Positions 9,601-16,997 of a stretch of 32,625 bases of DNA are shown piece after piece (positions within the stretch are counted from its first letter, which is position 1; the number at the start of each line of letters is the position of its first letter). The DNA is from JBBQZO01 sp038207625 (GTDB taxonomy: Bacteria; Pseudomonadota; Gammaproteobacteria; Burkholderiales; Burkholderiaceae_D). The notes beneath the pieces were generated by a model. It had not been told where the DNA came from, made no database searches, and saw nothing but the letters and a program-made list of their open reading frames with translations. The stretch lies in the NCBI GenBank assembly GCA_038207625.1, contig JBBQZO010000046.1, forward strand, positions 1 through 32,625, read 5' to 3'. A program made the translations under genes and the position numbers.

Positions 9601-10070
9601 CCGGCAAGGAGCCCGACCTGGCCGCGCCGCTGGCCTCCACCACCGAAATCAATCTGCACGTGCCGGCGCTGCTGCCGTCCGACTTCTGCGGCGACGTGCA
9701 TGAGCGCCTGTCGGTGTACAAGCGGCTGGCCAACTGCAAGGAGCAGGACAAGATCGACGACATGCAGGAAGAGCTGATCGACCGTTTCGGCAAGCTGCCC
9801 GAGCCGGTCAAGGCGCTGATCGAGACGCACCGGCTGCGCATCGCCGCGAAGGCCGTCGGCATCGTCAAGATCGACGCGCACAGCGAGGCGGCCAGCCTGC
9901 AGTTCATGGTCAATCCGCCCATCGATTCGATGCGCATCATCACGCTGATCCAGAAGAACAAACACATCAAACTGAACGGCAACGACAAGCTCAAGATCAC
10001 CGCCGCCATGCCCGACCTGGCAGCGCGCGTGGCGCAGGTCAAGCAAACCATCAAACAATTATTAGCGTAA
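6624..10070 (+). CDS. mfd: Transcription-repair coupling factor Mfd
   Basis: Mfd removes RNA polymerase stalled at DNA lesions and recruits UvrA. At 1148 residues it is full length. In order: a UvrB-like N-terminal module ('GEYSVRGGLLDLFPMG' near 165); the CarD-like RNA-polymerase-interacting domain ('GDPVVHINHGIGRYMGL' near 488); the RecG-like helicase with Walker A GDVGFGKT (633-640, Lys639) and DEEH (734-737); motif III 'LTATPIPRTL'; the motif VI region 'QLHQLRGRVGRS'; and the C-terminal TRCF domain. ATG 6624 has no strong ribosome binding site. The stop codon overlaps the serB start by one base (TAATG), suggesting coupled translation. Confidence 0.97.
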   Translation: MSFDLKTALPKPGSRFALPSLYGSSDAYALACAALELKSRQQMLTVVVANASDGQRLLDEIPWFANGALRCHLLPDWETLPYDAFSPHQDLVSERLATLHEVGNGQCDVLIVPATTALVRLAPPSFLAAYTFFFKQGEKLDEARLKTQLTLAGYTHVSQVMSPGEYSVRGGLLDLFPMGSALPYRLDLFGDEIETIRTFDADTQRSLYPVREVRLLPGREFPMDEVARTTFRSRWRERFEGDPSRSVVYKDVSSGIASAGIEYFLPLFFEQTATLFDYLPAAASIALVGDIDGAIKRFWVDTQSRYRFLKADRDRPLLAPEELFLTDENFFSLAKPYGRWVITQDSSAQASELSAPIPNIAVNRRADDPLANLRAYLLQSGRRVMLCAESNGRRETLQQYFTEFGLALTPCEGFDGFAGSSAKLMLGVAPLQAGFELTTPEYGHLIFITETELYAGSGRRVGKKKQEGVTQVESMVRDLSELKIGDPVVHINHGIGRYMGLTSMDLGEGETEFLHLEYAKDTKLYVPVSQLHVISRYSGASPEDAPLHSLGSGNWEKAKRRAFDQVRDTAAELLNLYARRALRQGHAFEYSAHDYERFADSFGFDETPDQQEAITNVIKDMTSGKPMDRLVCGDVGFGKTEVALRAAFIAVMGGKQVAILAPTTLLAEQHAQTFADRFADWPVRIAELSRFRTGKEINQAMLGMADGTLDIVIGTHKLLSNDVKFTRLGLVIIDEEHRFGVRQKEALKALRAEVDVLTLTATPIPRTLGMALEGLRDFSIIATAPQKRLAIKTFVRSEDSSIIREACLRELKRGGQVYFLHNEVETIQNRMAMLLELLPEARIAVAHGQMHERDLEKVMRDFVAQRFNILLCTTIIETGIDVPTANTIIMHRADRFGLAQLHQLRGRVGRSHHQAYAYLMVTDVSGLTKQAQRRLDAIQQMEELGSGFYLAMHDLEIRGAGEVLGENQSGEMLEIGFQLYSDMLSEAIRSLKAGKEPDLAAPLASTTEINLHVPALLPSDFCGDVHERLSVYKRLANCKEQDKIDDMQEELIDRFGKLPEPVKALIETHRLRIAAKAVGIVKIDAHSEAASLQFMVNPPIDSMRIITLIQKNKHIKLNGNDKLKITAAMPDLAARVAQVKQTIKQLLA

Positions 10071-10927
10071 TGAACGACATGAACATGAATTTGGTTTTAC
10101 AGGGCATCAACACCGACATGGCGACGCTCGAGAGCATCGCCGCGCTGGCCACGCCACAGCAGTTGACGGTGCTGGGCGCGCACGCGCTGCGCTGCGAGAA
10201 TGTGGCGTATTCGCCTGAACTGAAGCAACTCGTCGAGGCGGCCGCCGGCGCCGCGCAGGTCGATGCGACCTTCATCGCAGCCGGTCGCACGCTGGCCGAT
10301 TTCAAGCTCGTCGCGATGGACATGGATTCGACCTTGATCACCATCGAGTGTATCGACGAGATCGCCGACATGCAGGGTCTGAAACCACAGGTGGCGGCCA
10401 TCACGGAGGCGGCCATGCGCGGCGAACTGGAGTTCTCCGACAGCCTGCGCCAGCGCGTCGCGCTACTCGACGGGCTCGACGCATCGGCGCTGCAGCGCGT
10501 CTACGACGAGCGCTTGCGCCTGTCGCCCGGCGCAGAAACCATGCTCGCCGCCGTGCAAGCGGCCGGCCTGAAAACGCTGCTGGTGTCGGGCGGATTCACC
10601 TTCTTCACCGAGCGCCTGCAAGAACGCCTGAGACTCGATTACACGCACGCCAACGTGCTCGAAGTGGTCGATGGCAAACTGACCGGCCAGGTTATTGGCG
10701 GCATCGTCGATGCGGAAGAAAAAATGCGCACCGTGGAGCGCGTGTGCGCCGAGATGGGCATCGCCCCGTCGCAGGCGATCGTCATGGGCGACGGCGCCAA
10801 CGACCTGAAAATGATGGGTGTGGCCGGCCTGTCGCTGGCGTTTCGCGCCAAGCCGGTGGTGCGCGCCCAGGCCGACGTGGCGCTCAACGTGGTTGGCCTG
10901 GACGGCGTACTCACCATCCTCGCCTGA
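10070..10927 (+). CDS. serB: Phosphoserine phosphatase
   Basis: SerB hydrolyses O-phosphoserine in the last step of serine synthesis, in the cytoplasm. It is a HAD-superfamily enzyme with motif I D84-M-D86-S-T (nucleophile and acid/base), motif II 'LLVSGGFTFF' and motif III 'GDGANDLKMM'. The N-terminal ~75 residues are the regulatory extension typical of the longer proteobacterial SerB forms; the total is 285 residues. Three in-frame ATGs occur within 16 bases (10070, 10079, 10085). The first overlaps the mfd stop and is taken here, though any could serve. It is probably cotranscribed with mfd and faces the mepB-like gene with only 16 bp between stops. Confidence 0.96.
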   Translation: MNDMNMNLVLQGINTDMATLESIAALATPQQLTVLGAHALRCENVAYSPELKQLVEAAAGAAQVDATFIAAGRTLADFKLVAMDMDSTLITIECIDEIADMQGLKPQVAAITEAAMRGELEFSDSLRQRVALLDGLDASALQRVYDERLRLSPGAETMLAAVQAAGLKTLLVSGGFTFFTERLQERLRLDYTHANVLEVVDGKLTGQVIGGIVDAEEKMRTVERVCAEMGIAPSQAIVMGDGANDLKMMGVAGLSLAFRAKPVVRAQADVALNVVGLDGVLTILA

Positions 10928-10943
10928 TCGGGCGCCCCGGCGC

Positions 10944-11477
10944 TTAAACCTGCCCGCGATACAGCCGCCGCGCCAGCGCGGCGTCGAGCGGCCCATGCGC
11001 CGGGATCGGCAGGAAGAAATCCAGTTGCCAGGCCTGCGTCCTGGCAGCCTGCCCGCTGGTGGTGACGTCCCACGGTGGATACACGCGCATCGCGCGCTTG
11101 CCGCCTGCCCCGTCAACCGACACGATAGCGCGCCTGCCCAACACCGACTTGGGAAACACGAACTGCCCAAAGTGTTCGCCGCTACGCACGCTGACGACAA
11201 ACAGCTCGATCGGGTCGCTCATATCGAAAGGTGCGATCGGCCCTTTCCCGATCCGCTTCCATAAAGTGACGAACTGCCCGACTTTGGTGGGCGTGATTTT
11301 GGCTACCCGAAAGCGCGCGCTCAGACCTTCGACACTCAAGGCATAAGCGCCATAGTCCGCGCTTTCCGCTTCCATGACCGGCACCCCGGTCGCGATGTCG
11401 AGCGCGTCGTAGACGCGCGCCTTGGCCGCGCGCAGGTCCGCGTGAATCGTCTCGTTCGCGCCCCACCCGGGTGTCAT
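10944..11477 (-). CDS. MepB-like family protein
   Basis: This 177-residue protein has the features of the MepB family. The name comes from a Staphylococcus aureus gene beside the MepA efflux pump; the biochemical function is unknown. Typical stretches are 'YGAYALSVEGLSARFRVAKITPTKVGQFVTLWKR', 'APFDMSDPIELFVVSV', 'GQFVFPKSVL' and 'GKRAMRVYPPWD'. I chose ATG 11477 because homologous-looking sequence begins soon after it. The longer frame back to 11570 runs into the preceding gene. It lies 49 bp downstream of a PEP-CTERM gene on the same strand and may be read from it. No mepA-like pump is present. Confidence 0.8.
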   Translation of the reverse strand: MTPGWGANETIHADLRAAKARVYDALDIATGVPVMEAESADYGAYALSVEGLSARFRVAKITPTKVGQFVTLWKRIGKGPIAPFDMSDPIELFVVSVRSGEHFGQFVFPKSVLGRRAIVSVDGAGGKRAMRVYPPWDVTTSGQAARTQAWQLDFFLPIPAHGPLDAALARRLYRGQV

Positions 11478-11526
11478 CACAGGCAGCGCCCCGCACCTAT
11501 TGCCAGCGCGGGCGAGCACCGACGAT

Positions 11527-12282
11527 TCATGCGCCGCGCCGCCCCATGCGTCCCAGCAGTCCCAAGCCAAGCAGCAGCATTGCCCAGGTTTGCGGTTCCG
11601 GCACCGGCGGCGGCGGCGGCGTGTCGGGGTCGGCCACTCCAGGCGCCAGCGTGTCGATCACCATCGTCACATTCAGCGCGTCGTCGTGTCCGGCGTACAT
11701 GAAGCTATTGTAGATGGCCATCGACGTAAATGCCGACGAGGGCAAGGCGGATGGAAGGTCGACCGAACTGAACGCGACGTGGTGCATGTCGATCAAGTCC
11801 AGCCCTACTTCCTGGATCAAGCCGGAATTGCTGGCCTGGGTCATGGCGACCATGTGGAACGAATCGATCAGCGAGTTGTTCATCATCGAAATGACGGGCG
11901 TGTCGAGTGACTTGAACTGCACGCCGCCATCGACGCTGTAACGCAGGCCCGCCAGCGTGGACGCATAGCCGGGACCACCATACAGGGCCGACGGCGCGCC
12001 GGGCAACACCGGCGGCTGAGCGAGAAACTGCCCCAGCGTGGTGTCATAGAAAAAATGCCCTTGCACCTGTCCACCCATGCTGATCTGGTTGCCTGCGTAG
12101 CTGGACGAGGCGACGCTGACACCCGGCCCCGGACCGTTTTCGGTCGTGTGGGCATAATAGGTCATCTCCGTGACATGCGCGCTGAAGTCGAACGACAGCA
12201 GATCGGCATGCGCCAGCGGCGCCGCCATCAGAATCAAGGCGGCGGTACAGGCCGACGCCAAGCGTGAAAAATTCGGATTCAT
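11527..12282 (-). CDS. PEP-CTERM sorting-domain exported protein (251 aa)
   Basis: The protein opens with a signal peptide (MNPNFSRLASACTAALILMA, cleavage likely after AHA near residue 26). It ends with a Pro-rich linker, a VPEP motif, a Leu/Gly-rich transmembrane stretch and a basic tail (RMGRRGA): the PEP-CTERM tripartite signal. Such proteins are exported and processed by an exosortase, usually in exopolysaccharide-producing bacteria. The middle (DLLSFDFSAHVTEMTYYAHT and on) is a secreted beta-rich domain of unknown role. ATG 12282 is chosen because the signal peptide starts there and AAAGG lies a few bases upstream. A promoter with an overlapping palindrome lies just upstream. No exosortase gene is in the window. 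Confidence 0.9.
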   Translation of the reverse strand: MNPNFSRLASACTAALILMAAPLAHADLLSFDFSAHVTEMTYYAHTTENGPGPGVSVASSSYAGNQISMGGQVQGHFFYDTTLGQFLAQPPVLPGAPSALYGGPGYASTLAGLRYSVDGGVQFKSLDTPVISMMNNSLIDSFHMVAMTQASNSGLIQEVGLDLIDMHHVAFSSVDLPSALPSSAFTSMAIYNSFMYAGHDDALNVTMVIDTLAPGVADPDTPPPPPVPEPQTWAMLLLGLGLLGRMGRRGA

Positions 12283-12315
12283 GCAGAGACCTTTGGACGG
12301 AAATTGGAAACCGAA

Positions 12316-12344
12316 TTTATACACGAAATTTGCTGTTTTGTCAT
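12316..12344 (-). promoter_or_regulatory. Sigma-70-type promoter for the first PEP-CTERM gene
   Basis: Read on the minus strand: ATGACA (12344-12339), a 17-bp spacer and TATAAA (12321-12316). The transcript would begin about 25 nt before the ATG at 12282. Confidence 0.6.
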
Positions 12345-12353
12345 TATTGACAA
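12338..12353. promoter_or_regulatory. Perfect palindrome overlapping the -35: possible operator
   Basis: TTGTCA-TTAT-TGACAA is a perfect 6-4-6 inverted repeat. It overlaps the -35 hexamer of the PEP-CTERM promoter, a position typical of a repressor or activator site. The binding protein is unknown. Confidence 0.45.
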
Positions 12354-12379
12354 TGCCAGCATCTTTGCCCGGCCCGCTT

Positions 12380-12979
12380 CTACCGGGTGGCCGGCGCCCA
12401 CTGGCGCAGCCGCTCATCGAGGCGCTGGCGCGCGCCGGGCCAGTCAAGGTCGGTGATCGCAAACAGCACGCTGTCGCGAATGTGGCCGGTCCAGGTGGTG
12501 CGCTCGCGCCGCAGCACGCCCTCGCGCACGGCGCCCAGTTTGGCGATCGCCGCCTGGCTGCGCGCATTGCGCAGGTCCGTCAGCAGCTCGACGCGGCGCG
12601 CTCCGCAAGCGAACGCATGGCCCAACATCAGCGCTTTCGCTTGCGCGTTGACGTAGCCCGAGCGTACCCGCGGGTTCAGGAAGGTCGCGCCGATTTCGAC
12701 ACTGTGGCGTGTCGGTTTAATATTCAGAAAACTGGTCGTGCCGACGATCCGGTCGTCGCCCAGATCGCGGATGGCGTAAGCGATCCACTGTCCCGCCGCC
12801 ACCTGACGCGTCAAGTTGGACCACCATTGCTCGAAGTGCCCTCCCTGCCCGCTGATGGCAAACAGATCCCACCCCTCCGGGTCGCAATCGAGCGCGGCGC
12901 GCACCGGTTCTTTCAGCGCCTCCGAATACAGCTCAAGACGCACCATGGTCCCGTCCAGGGCCACAGCATTCAAATTCAT
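12380..12979 (-). CDS. GNAT-family N-acetyltransferase (RimJ/RimL-like)
   Basis: This is an acetyl-CoA-dependent acyltransferase of the 'acetyltransf_3' type, as in ribosomal-protein acetyltransferases and related small-molecule acetylators. Features are 'QWIAYAIRDLGDDRIVGTTSFLNIKPTRHSVEIGATFLNP' (core beta strands), 'GYVNAQAKALMLGHAFACGARRVEL' (acetyl-CoA-binding helix region) and 'NARSQAAIAKLGAVREGVLR' (the conserved N-x-x-S-x-x-x-x-x-x-x-G signature). I prefer ATG 12979, giving 199 residues from MNLNAVALDG. In-frame ATGs also lie at 13009 and 13048. It is followed after about 100 bp by the PEP-CTERM gene on the same strand. The substrate is unknown. Confidence 0.87.
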   Translation of the reverse strand: MNLNAVALDGTMVRLELYSEALKEPVRAALDCDPEGWDLFAISGQGGHFEQWWSNLTRQVAAGQWIAYAIRDLGDDRIVGTTSFLNIKPTRHSVEIGATFLNPRVRSGYVNAQAKALMLGHAFACGARRVELLTDLRNARSQAAIAKLGAVREGVLRRERTTWTGHIRDSVLFAITDLDWPGARQRLDERLRQWAPATR

Positions 12980-13465
12980 ACTCTCACTGATCACGGATAA
13001 TCCTCGCATGGTGAGGGCCTTGGCACGGCCCGCCGCAGTCCTGATCAAGGCGGCAAGCTTGCTATTTTAGACCAGCGCGGCGGCCCGCGCTGGCGCCCGC
13101 GTCTGCCGCCCATGACAAGGCGCGCACCCACGGCGCCATCAACCACGCTGACGATGGCGCTCTGTTGCGACGACGATTGCCCAGCGCTGGCGCCGAAGTC
13201 CAGCGTGCCAGCCAAGTGCAACACCACGCTGGTGTATCCCGGGCAAGCGGGTCCGCCTGGTCGGTGGCCACGTGGCCCGCCCGGTGCGACGATGTATGCG
13301 CTCGCGCCGAAGCGGACGCTATTTGGGGCAACCTATACTTTCGTATGTAGTTAAAGTGATATGTCACTTATACAATTGCACACAGCTTAGATCCGGTTTT
13401 TTGGCGACTTCGGCTTCCGTTTCGCCGCGACCATTTATTTCCAGTCACACACACAAGGAATCCAT
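12980..13465. other. 486-bp intergenic region upstream of the second PEP-CTERM gene
   Basis: The left part (to about 13300) is GC-rich and shows coding-like codon use on the minus strand but no intact gene (see findings). It contains an inverted repeat, GCGCCATC at 13133-13140 with GATGGCGC at 13153-13160. The right part (13320-13465) is AT-rich and regulatory in look, with the palindrome at 13354-13369 and a TATACT at 13334-13339 that could be a -10. Confidence 0.45.
13354..13369. promoter_or_regulatory. Perfect palindrome upstream of the second PEP-CTERM gene: possible operator
   Basis: AAGTGA-TATG-TCACTT is a perfect 6-4-6 inverted repeat about 97 bp before the ATG. It immediately precedes a -10-like TATACA at 13369-13374. 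It has the same geometry as the palindrome at 12338-12353, but different half-sites. Confidence 0.4.
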
Positions 13466-14008
13466 ATGTTTTCTATTAAGACCATCGCAGGCTCGTTGAC
13501 CGTACTGGCAACACTGCTCGCCGCGCAAGTTGCCGTCGCCGACACCATTGTCGTGGCCTCGCCAACGACATTTGCCATCGCACCATCGAATGACACCCTG
13601 ACGCTGACCACGACGAATCAAACCGCAGTGATCGGCGACATGTCGAGCACGGTCGACTTCCAGCTGTTAAATTTCAACATCCAGGGATCCGCCATCCCCG
13701 ATCAACTGATCGCCTTCACGCTGAACGAAGATGTCACCATCAACGGCATCACGCAAAACGTGTCCTTCGATTTCACCAACAACGTCACCGCCGCTTCCGA
13801 TACGCTGTCCGTATCGCAAGGCCAGTGGATGCAATTTGGTGGCGTGTCCTTCCGTACGCTGGCAGTCAACTTCGTCGGCACCAATCTGGGCGACAATTAC
13901 ATCACCATGCAAGCAGAAGTGCTGGCGGTGCCGGAACCTGAATCGTATGCGATGATCCTCGCTGGCCTGGCGCTGCTGGGTGCGACGATGAAACGCCGCA
14001 AGGCCTAA
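13466..14008 (+). CDS. PEP-CTERM sorting-domain exported protein (180 aa)
   Basis: A signal peptide opens the protein (MFSIKTIAGSLTVLATLLAA, cleavage probably after VAVA near residue 25). The C-terminus is VPEPESYAMILAGLALLGATMKRRKA: PEP motif, hydrophobic helix, basic tail. The body is short, Thr/Asn-rich and probably all-beta ('DTLTLTTTNQTAVIGDMSSTVDFQLLNFNIQG'), with the look of the FxDxA-type PEP-CTERM proteins, although I cannot confirm that subfamily. AAGGAA at 13455-13460 places the start at ATG 13466. It would be exported and processed by an exosortase encoded elsewhere. It stands alone and is followed at once by a hairpin. Confidence 0.9.
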   Translation: MFSIKTIAGSLTVLATLLAAQVAVADTIVVASPTTFAIAPSNDTLTLTTTNQTAVIGDMSSTVDFQLLNFNIQGSAIPDQLIAFTLNEDVTINGITQNVSFDFTNNVTAASDTLSVSQGQWMQFGGVSFRTLAVNFVGTNLGDNYITMQAEVLAVPEPESYAMILAGLALLGATMKRRKA

Positions 14009-14017
14009 ATGACGCAA

Positions 14018-14043
14018 AGCCGGCGCGTTCTGCGTCGCCGGCT
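14018..14043 (+). terminator. Hairpin after the second PEP-CTERM gene
   Basis: AGCCGGCG and CGCCGGCT form a perfect 8-bp stem with a 10-base loop, 9 bases after the stop codon. There is no T-run, so this is a terminator-like structure rather than a canonical intrinsic terminator. Confidence 0.5.
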
Positions 14044-14216
14044 CACGCGCGGCTGGCCGGCTCCGAGCGGGGCCGGTCATGTACCAAGCGGCGCCGCCAC
14101 CTGCTGCCGATCGCGACAGTCCAACGCGCACTGCCGCCGTATCAATGGTGAACCATCCGGCGTCGATCACTTGCGCAGCGCGGCCACACGCGCCCCCACA
14201 CCGCCGCGGCGCGTGC

Positions 14217-15377
14217 TTACAACAGCGCCAGCGCCTGCTCGATATCGGCGATCAGATCCTGCGGGTCCTCGAGGCCAATATTAAAGCGCACCAACTGACC
14301 TTTCTCGGTCCAGTTCATGCGCACCGCACCAATCCGGTACGGCATCACCAGGCTGTTCGCGCCGCCCCAGCTGTAGCCAATCTTGAACAGCTTGAGTTGG
14401 TCGATGAAGCGGTCGGTCTGCTGTTCCGTGTAGCGTTCATCGAACAGCACCGAGAACAAGCCGCCGGCGCCGGTAAAGTCGCGTTGCCAGATCTCGTGGC
14501 CGGGGCAATCGGCAAACGCCGGATGCAGCACCTTGCCGATTTCCGGGCGCGCTTTGAGCCAGCCGGCCACCGCGCGCGCACCCTTGTCGTGCGCCTCGAA
14601 GCGCAGCTTCATCGTCGGCAGGCCGCGCATGACCAAATAGGTGTCGTCCGCGCCCACCCCGAGACCGAGGCGCATGTGGGCCGGTGTGAGCCGTTCGTGC
14701 AGCGCGCGGTCGCGCGTGATCAACGCGCCCATCAGCACATCCGAGCCGCCCGACTGGTATTTGGTGAGCGCTTGCATGATGATGTCGGCGCCCAGCTCAA
14801 AGCCGCGCAGCGCCAGGCCGGCCGACCAGGTGTTGTCGAGCGCAACGAGCACGCCGCGTGCATGGGCGGCCTTGCAAATGGCGGGCAGATCCGGCACTTC
14901 CATCGTCACCGAACCGGGCGCTTCGGTCCAGATCAATTTCGTGTTCGGCAAGATCAGCGCGTCGATGCCGGCCCCGATCAGTGGATCGTAATAGCGCGCC
15001 GTGATGCCGAAGTCGCTACTGAGCCATTTGCCCAGCTCGCGATTGGGGTTGTAGACGTTATCGGGCAACAGCACGTCGTCGCCGCTTTTGAGCAGCGCAA
15101 AGTCGACCATCGCGATCGCCGCCAGGCCGCTGGGCGCGAGCAGGCACTGATTGCCGCCCTCGATCTCGGCCAGCCGCGCTTCGAGCGTAAAGGTGGTGGG
15201 GGTGCCGTGCAGGCCGTAGGTGTAGGCGTTCTTTTCCTTCCACTCGCCCGAACGCATCGCGGCCACGTTCTTGAACAGCACCGTGGAGGCGTGGTGGATC
15301 GGACTGGGAAAAGCGGCAAAGCCTTCCGGCGCGACGTAGTCGCTGTGAACGAGTTTGGTTTGCTGCGATTTTTTCAT
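14217..15377 (-). CDS. metC: Cystathionine beta-lyase (Cys/Met-metabolism PLP enzyme)
   Basis: This PLP enzyme cleaves cystathionine to homocysteine, pyruvate and ammonia on the way to methionine, in the cytoplasm. At 386 residues it has the family's usual length. The PLP lysine is Lys206 in 'ALTKYQSGGSDVLMGA'. Also visible are 'YGLHGTPTTFTLEARLAEIEGG' near residue 54, 'LAPSGLAAIAM' near 80, 'DNTWSAGLAL' near 181 (the PLP-nitrogen Asp), and the C-terminal 'SWGGANSLVMPY...RFNIGLEDPQDLIADI'. The start at ATG 15377 fits the family N-terminus (MKKSQQTKLVHSDY), though the ribosome binding site is weak. It lies 67 bp downstream of rimO on the same strand. A related C-S lyase specificity cannot be excluded. 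Confidence 0.9.
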   Translation of the reverse strand: MKKSQQTKLVHSDYVAPEGFAAFPSPIHHASTVLFKNVAAMRSGEWKEKNAYTYGLHGTPTTFTLEARLAEIEGGNQCLLAPSGLAAIAMVDFALLKSGDDVLLPDNVYNPNRELGKWLSSDFGITARYYDPLIGAGIDALILPNTKLIWTEAPGSVTMEVPDLPAICKAAHARGVLVALDNTWSAGLALRGFELGADIIMQALTKYQSGGSDVLMGALITRDRALHERLTPAHMRLGLGVGADDTYLVMRGLPTMKLRFEAHDKGARAVAGWLKARPEIGKVLHPAFADCPGHEIWQRDFTGAGGLFSVLFDERYTEQQTDRFIDQLKLFKIGYSWGGANSLVMPYRIGAVRMNWTEKGQLVRFNIGLEDPQDLIADIEQALALL

Positions 15378-15444
15378 GGCGCCAATCGTGACGGGCGAAG
15401 CGTCGCGATCGGCGCCATGTCGCCCTGGTTGAGAGAGAAAACGC

Positions 15445-16851
15445 TTACGCGGCGGCCCACAGGTCGTGCGCGTCCGAGCCGGTGATGGTGACGTCGATGA
15501 ATTCGCCGACCACGATTTTTTTGCCGGGAACCAGCGAACGCTTGACATGCACCACGCCATCGATCTCGGGCGCGTCGGCAGCCGAGCGGCCCACGCCGCC
15601 GGTGCGATTAACTTCGTCGATCAGCACGCGCACGGTCTTGCCCACTTTCGCCTTCAGACGCGCCGTCGAAATTTCTTCCTGCAGCAGCATCAGGCGGCCA
15701 CGGCGTTCTTCACGCACTTCTTCCGGCACCGGATTGTCGAGCAGGTTGGCGGTGGCGCCTTCCACGGGCGAATAGGCGAAGCAGCCCAGACGGTCGATCT
15801 GCGCTTCCTTGATGAAGTCGAGCAGGTACGCAAATTCTGCTTCGGTCTCGCCGGGAAAGCCGGCGATGAAGGTCGAACGGATCGTCAGGTCAGGATTCAT
15901 CGCGCGCCAGGCCTGGATGCGCTCGATGTTTTTCTCGCCGCTGGCCGGGCGCTTCATGCGCTTCAATACATCCGGATGGGCGTGCTGCAGCGGCACGTCC
16001 AGGTAAGGCAGCACCGAGCCGCCCGTCATCATCGGGATGACCTGGTCGACATGCGGATAAGGATAGACGTAATGCAGACGCACCCAGGCGCCGTACTGCT
16101 TGCCCAGTTCGCCCAGCGCCTCGACCAGTTGGGTCATGTGGGTTTTCACCGGACGGCCGTTCCAGAAGCCGGAGCGGAACTTGACGTCCACGCCGTAGGC
16201 GCTGGTGTCTTGCGAAATGACCAGCAATTCTTTGACGCCGGCCTTGAACAGGTTTTCCGCTTCGAGCATCAGCTCGGCGATCGGACGCGACACCAGGTCG
16301 CCGCGCATCGACGGAATGATGCAAAAGCTGCAGCGGTGGTTGCAGCCTTCGGAAATTTTCAGGTAAGCGTAATGCTTCGGGGTCAGCTTGACGCCCTGCG
16401 CCGGCACCAGGTCGAAGAACGGCGCGTGCGGTTTCGGCAGATGCAGGTGGACCGAGTCCATCACTTCGGCCAGCGCGTGCGGGCCGGTCACGGCCAGCAC
16501 CTTCGGATGCACCTTCATGATGATGTCCTGGCCGGACGCATCTTTTTTCGCCCCCAGGCAACCGGTGACGATGACGCGGCCGTTTTCAGCCAGCGCCTCG
16601 CCGATCGCGTCGAGCGACTCCTGCACGGCGGCGTCGATGAAGCCGCAGGTATTGACGATCACCAGATCGGCGCCATCGTAGGACTTGGCCGTTTCATAGC
16701 CTTCGGCGCGCAACTGGGTCAGGATCTGTTCGGAGTCGACCAGTGCCTTCGGGCAGCCGAGCGACACAAAGCCCACCTTGGGGGCTGCGGGAGGCAGGCC
16801 AGGCAGAGAATCGGTGGTGGTGGAAGCGGGGATACGGGATATTTCGGACAT
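15445..16851 (-). CDS. rimO: Ribosomal protein S12 methylthiotransferase RimO
   Basis: RimO is a radical-SAM enzyme that adds a methylthio group to an aspartate of ribosomal protein S12. The 468 residues align over their whole length with E. coli RimO. The N-terminal domain has the three cluster cysteines Cys33, Cys69 and Cys98. The radical-SAM motif is C170-NHR-C174-SF-C177. The phrases 'CIIPSMRGDLVSRP', 'ISQDTSAYGVD' and 'LHYVYPYPHVD' are diagnostic, and a TRAM domain ends in 'ADAPEIDGVVHV'. I chose ATG 16851; an in-frame ATG at 16884 would add 11 residues not needed by the family. It lies between phaR and metC on the same strand, with gaps (146 and 67 bp) that allow separate promoters. Confidence 0.96.
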   Translation of the reverse strand: MSEISRIPASTTTDSLPGLPPAAPKVGFVSLGCPKALVDSEQILTQLRAEGYETAKSYDGADLVIVNTCGFIDAAVQESLDAIGEALAENGRVIVTGCLGAKKDASGQDIIMKVHPKVLAVTGPHALAEVMDSVHLHLPKPHAPFFDLVPAQGVKLTPKHYAYLKISEGCNHRCSFCIIPSMRGDLVSRPIAELMLEAENLFKAGVKELLVISQDTSAYGVDVKFRSGFWNGRPVKTHMTQLVEALGELGKQYGAWVRLHYVYPYPHVDQVIPMMTGGSVLPYLDVPLQHAHPDVLKRMKRPASGEKNIERIQAWRAMNPDLTIRSTFIAGFPGETEAEFAYLLDFIKEAQIDRLGCFAYSPVEGATANLLDNPVPEEVREERRGRLMLLQEEISTARLKAKVGKTVRVLIDEVNRTGGVGRSAADAPEIDGVVHVKRSLVPGKKIVVGEFIDVTITGSDAHDLWAAA

Positions 16852-16926
16852 GGTGGCGACAGAGAAGGCAGACGAATCTGCCATTGTACAACGCCGGACC
16901 ACCGTGCCGCGCATTTGCTTGTCATT

Positions 16927-16947
16927 CGGGGCGCGATCGGCGCCCCG
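16927..16947 (-). terminator. GC-only hairpin between phaR and rimO
   Basis: CGGGGCGC / GCGCCCCG form a perfect 8-bp stem with a 5-base loop, about 50 bases after the phaR stop in the direction of transcription. There is no T-run. It may end phaR transcription. Confidence 0.45.
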
Positions 16948-16997
16948 GCGCATACTGCACCTCGGCGGCGCGCGCGATCAGCGGCGACGCCGTCGAC

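Noticed and set aside
12300..12360. Sigma-54 (-24/-12) promoter before the first PEP-CTERM gene
   Set aside because: A CTGGCAT occurs but there is no GC at the required spacing. A sigma-70-type pair fits far better.
13395..13425. Sigma-54-like TTGGCGACTTCGGCTT before the second PEP-CTERM gene
   Set aside because: The distance between the GG and GC elements is 10 rather than 12, so it does not fit.
14044..14216. Short open frames between the second PEP-CTERM gene and metC
   Set aside because: They are Arg/Pro-rich, lack ribosome binding sites and have no family resemblance.
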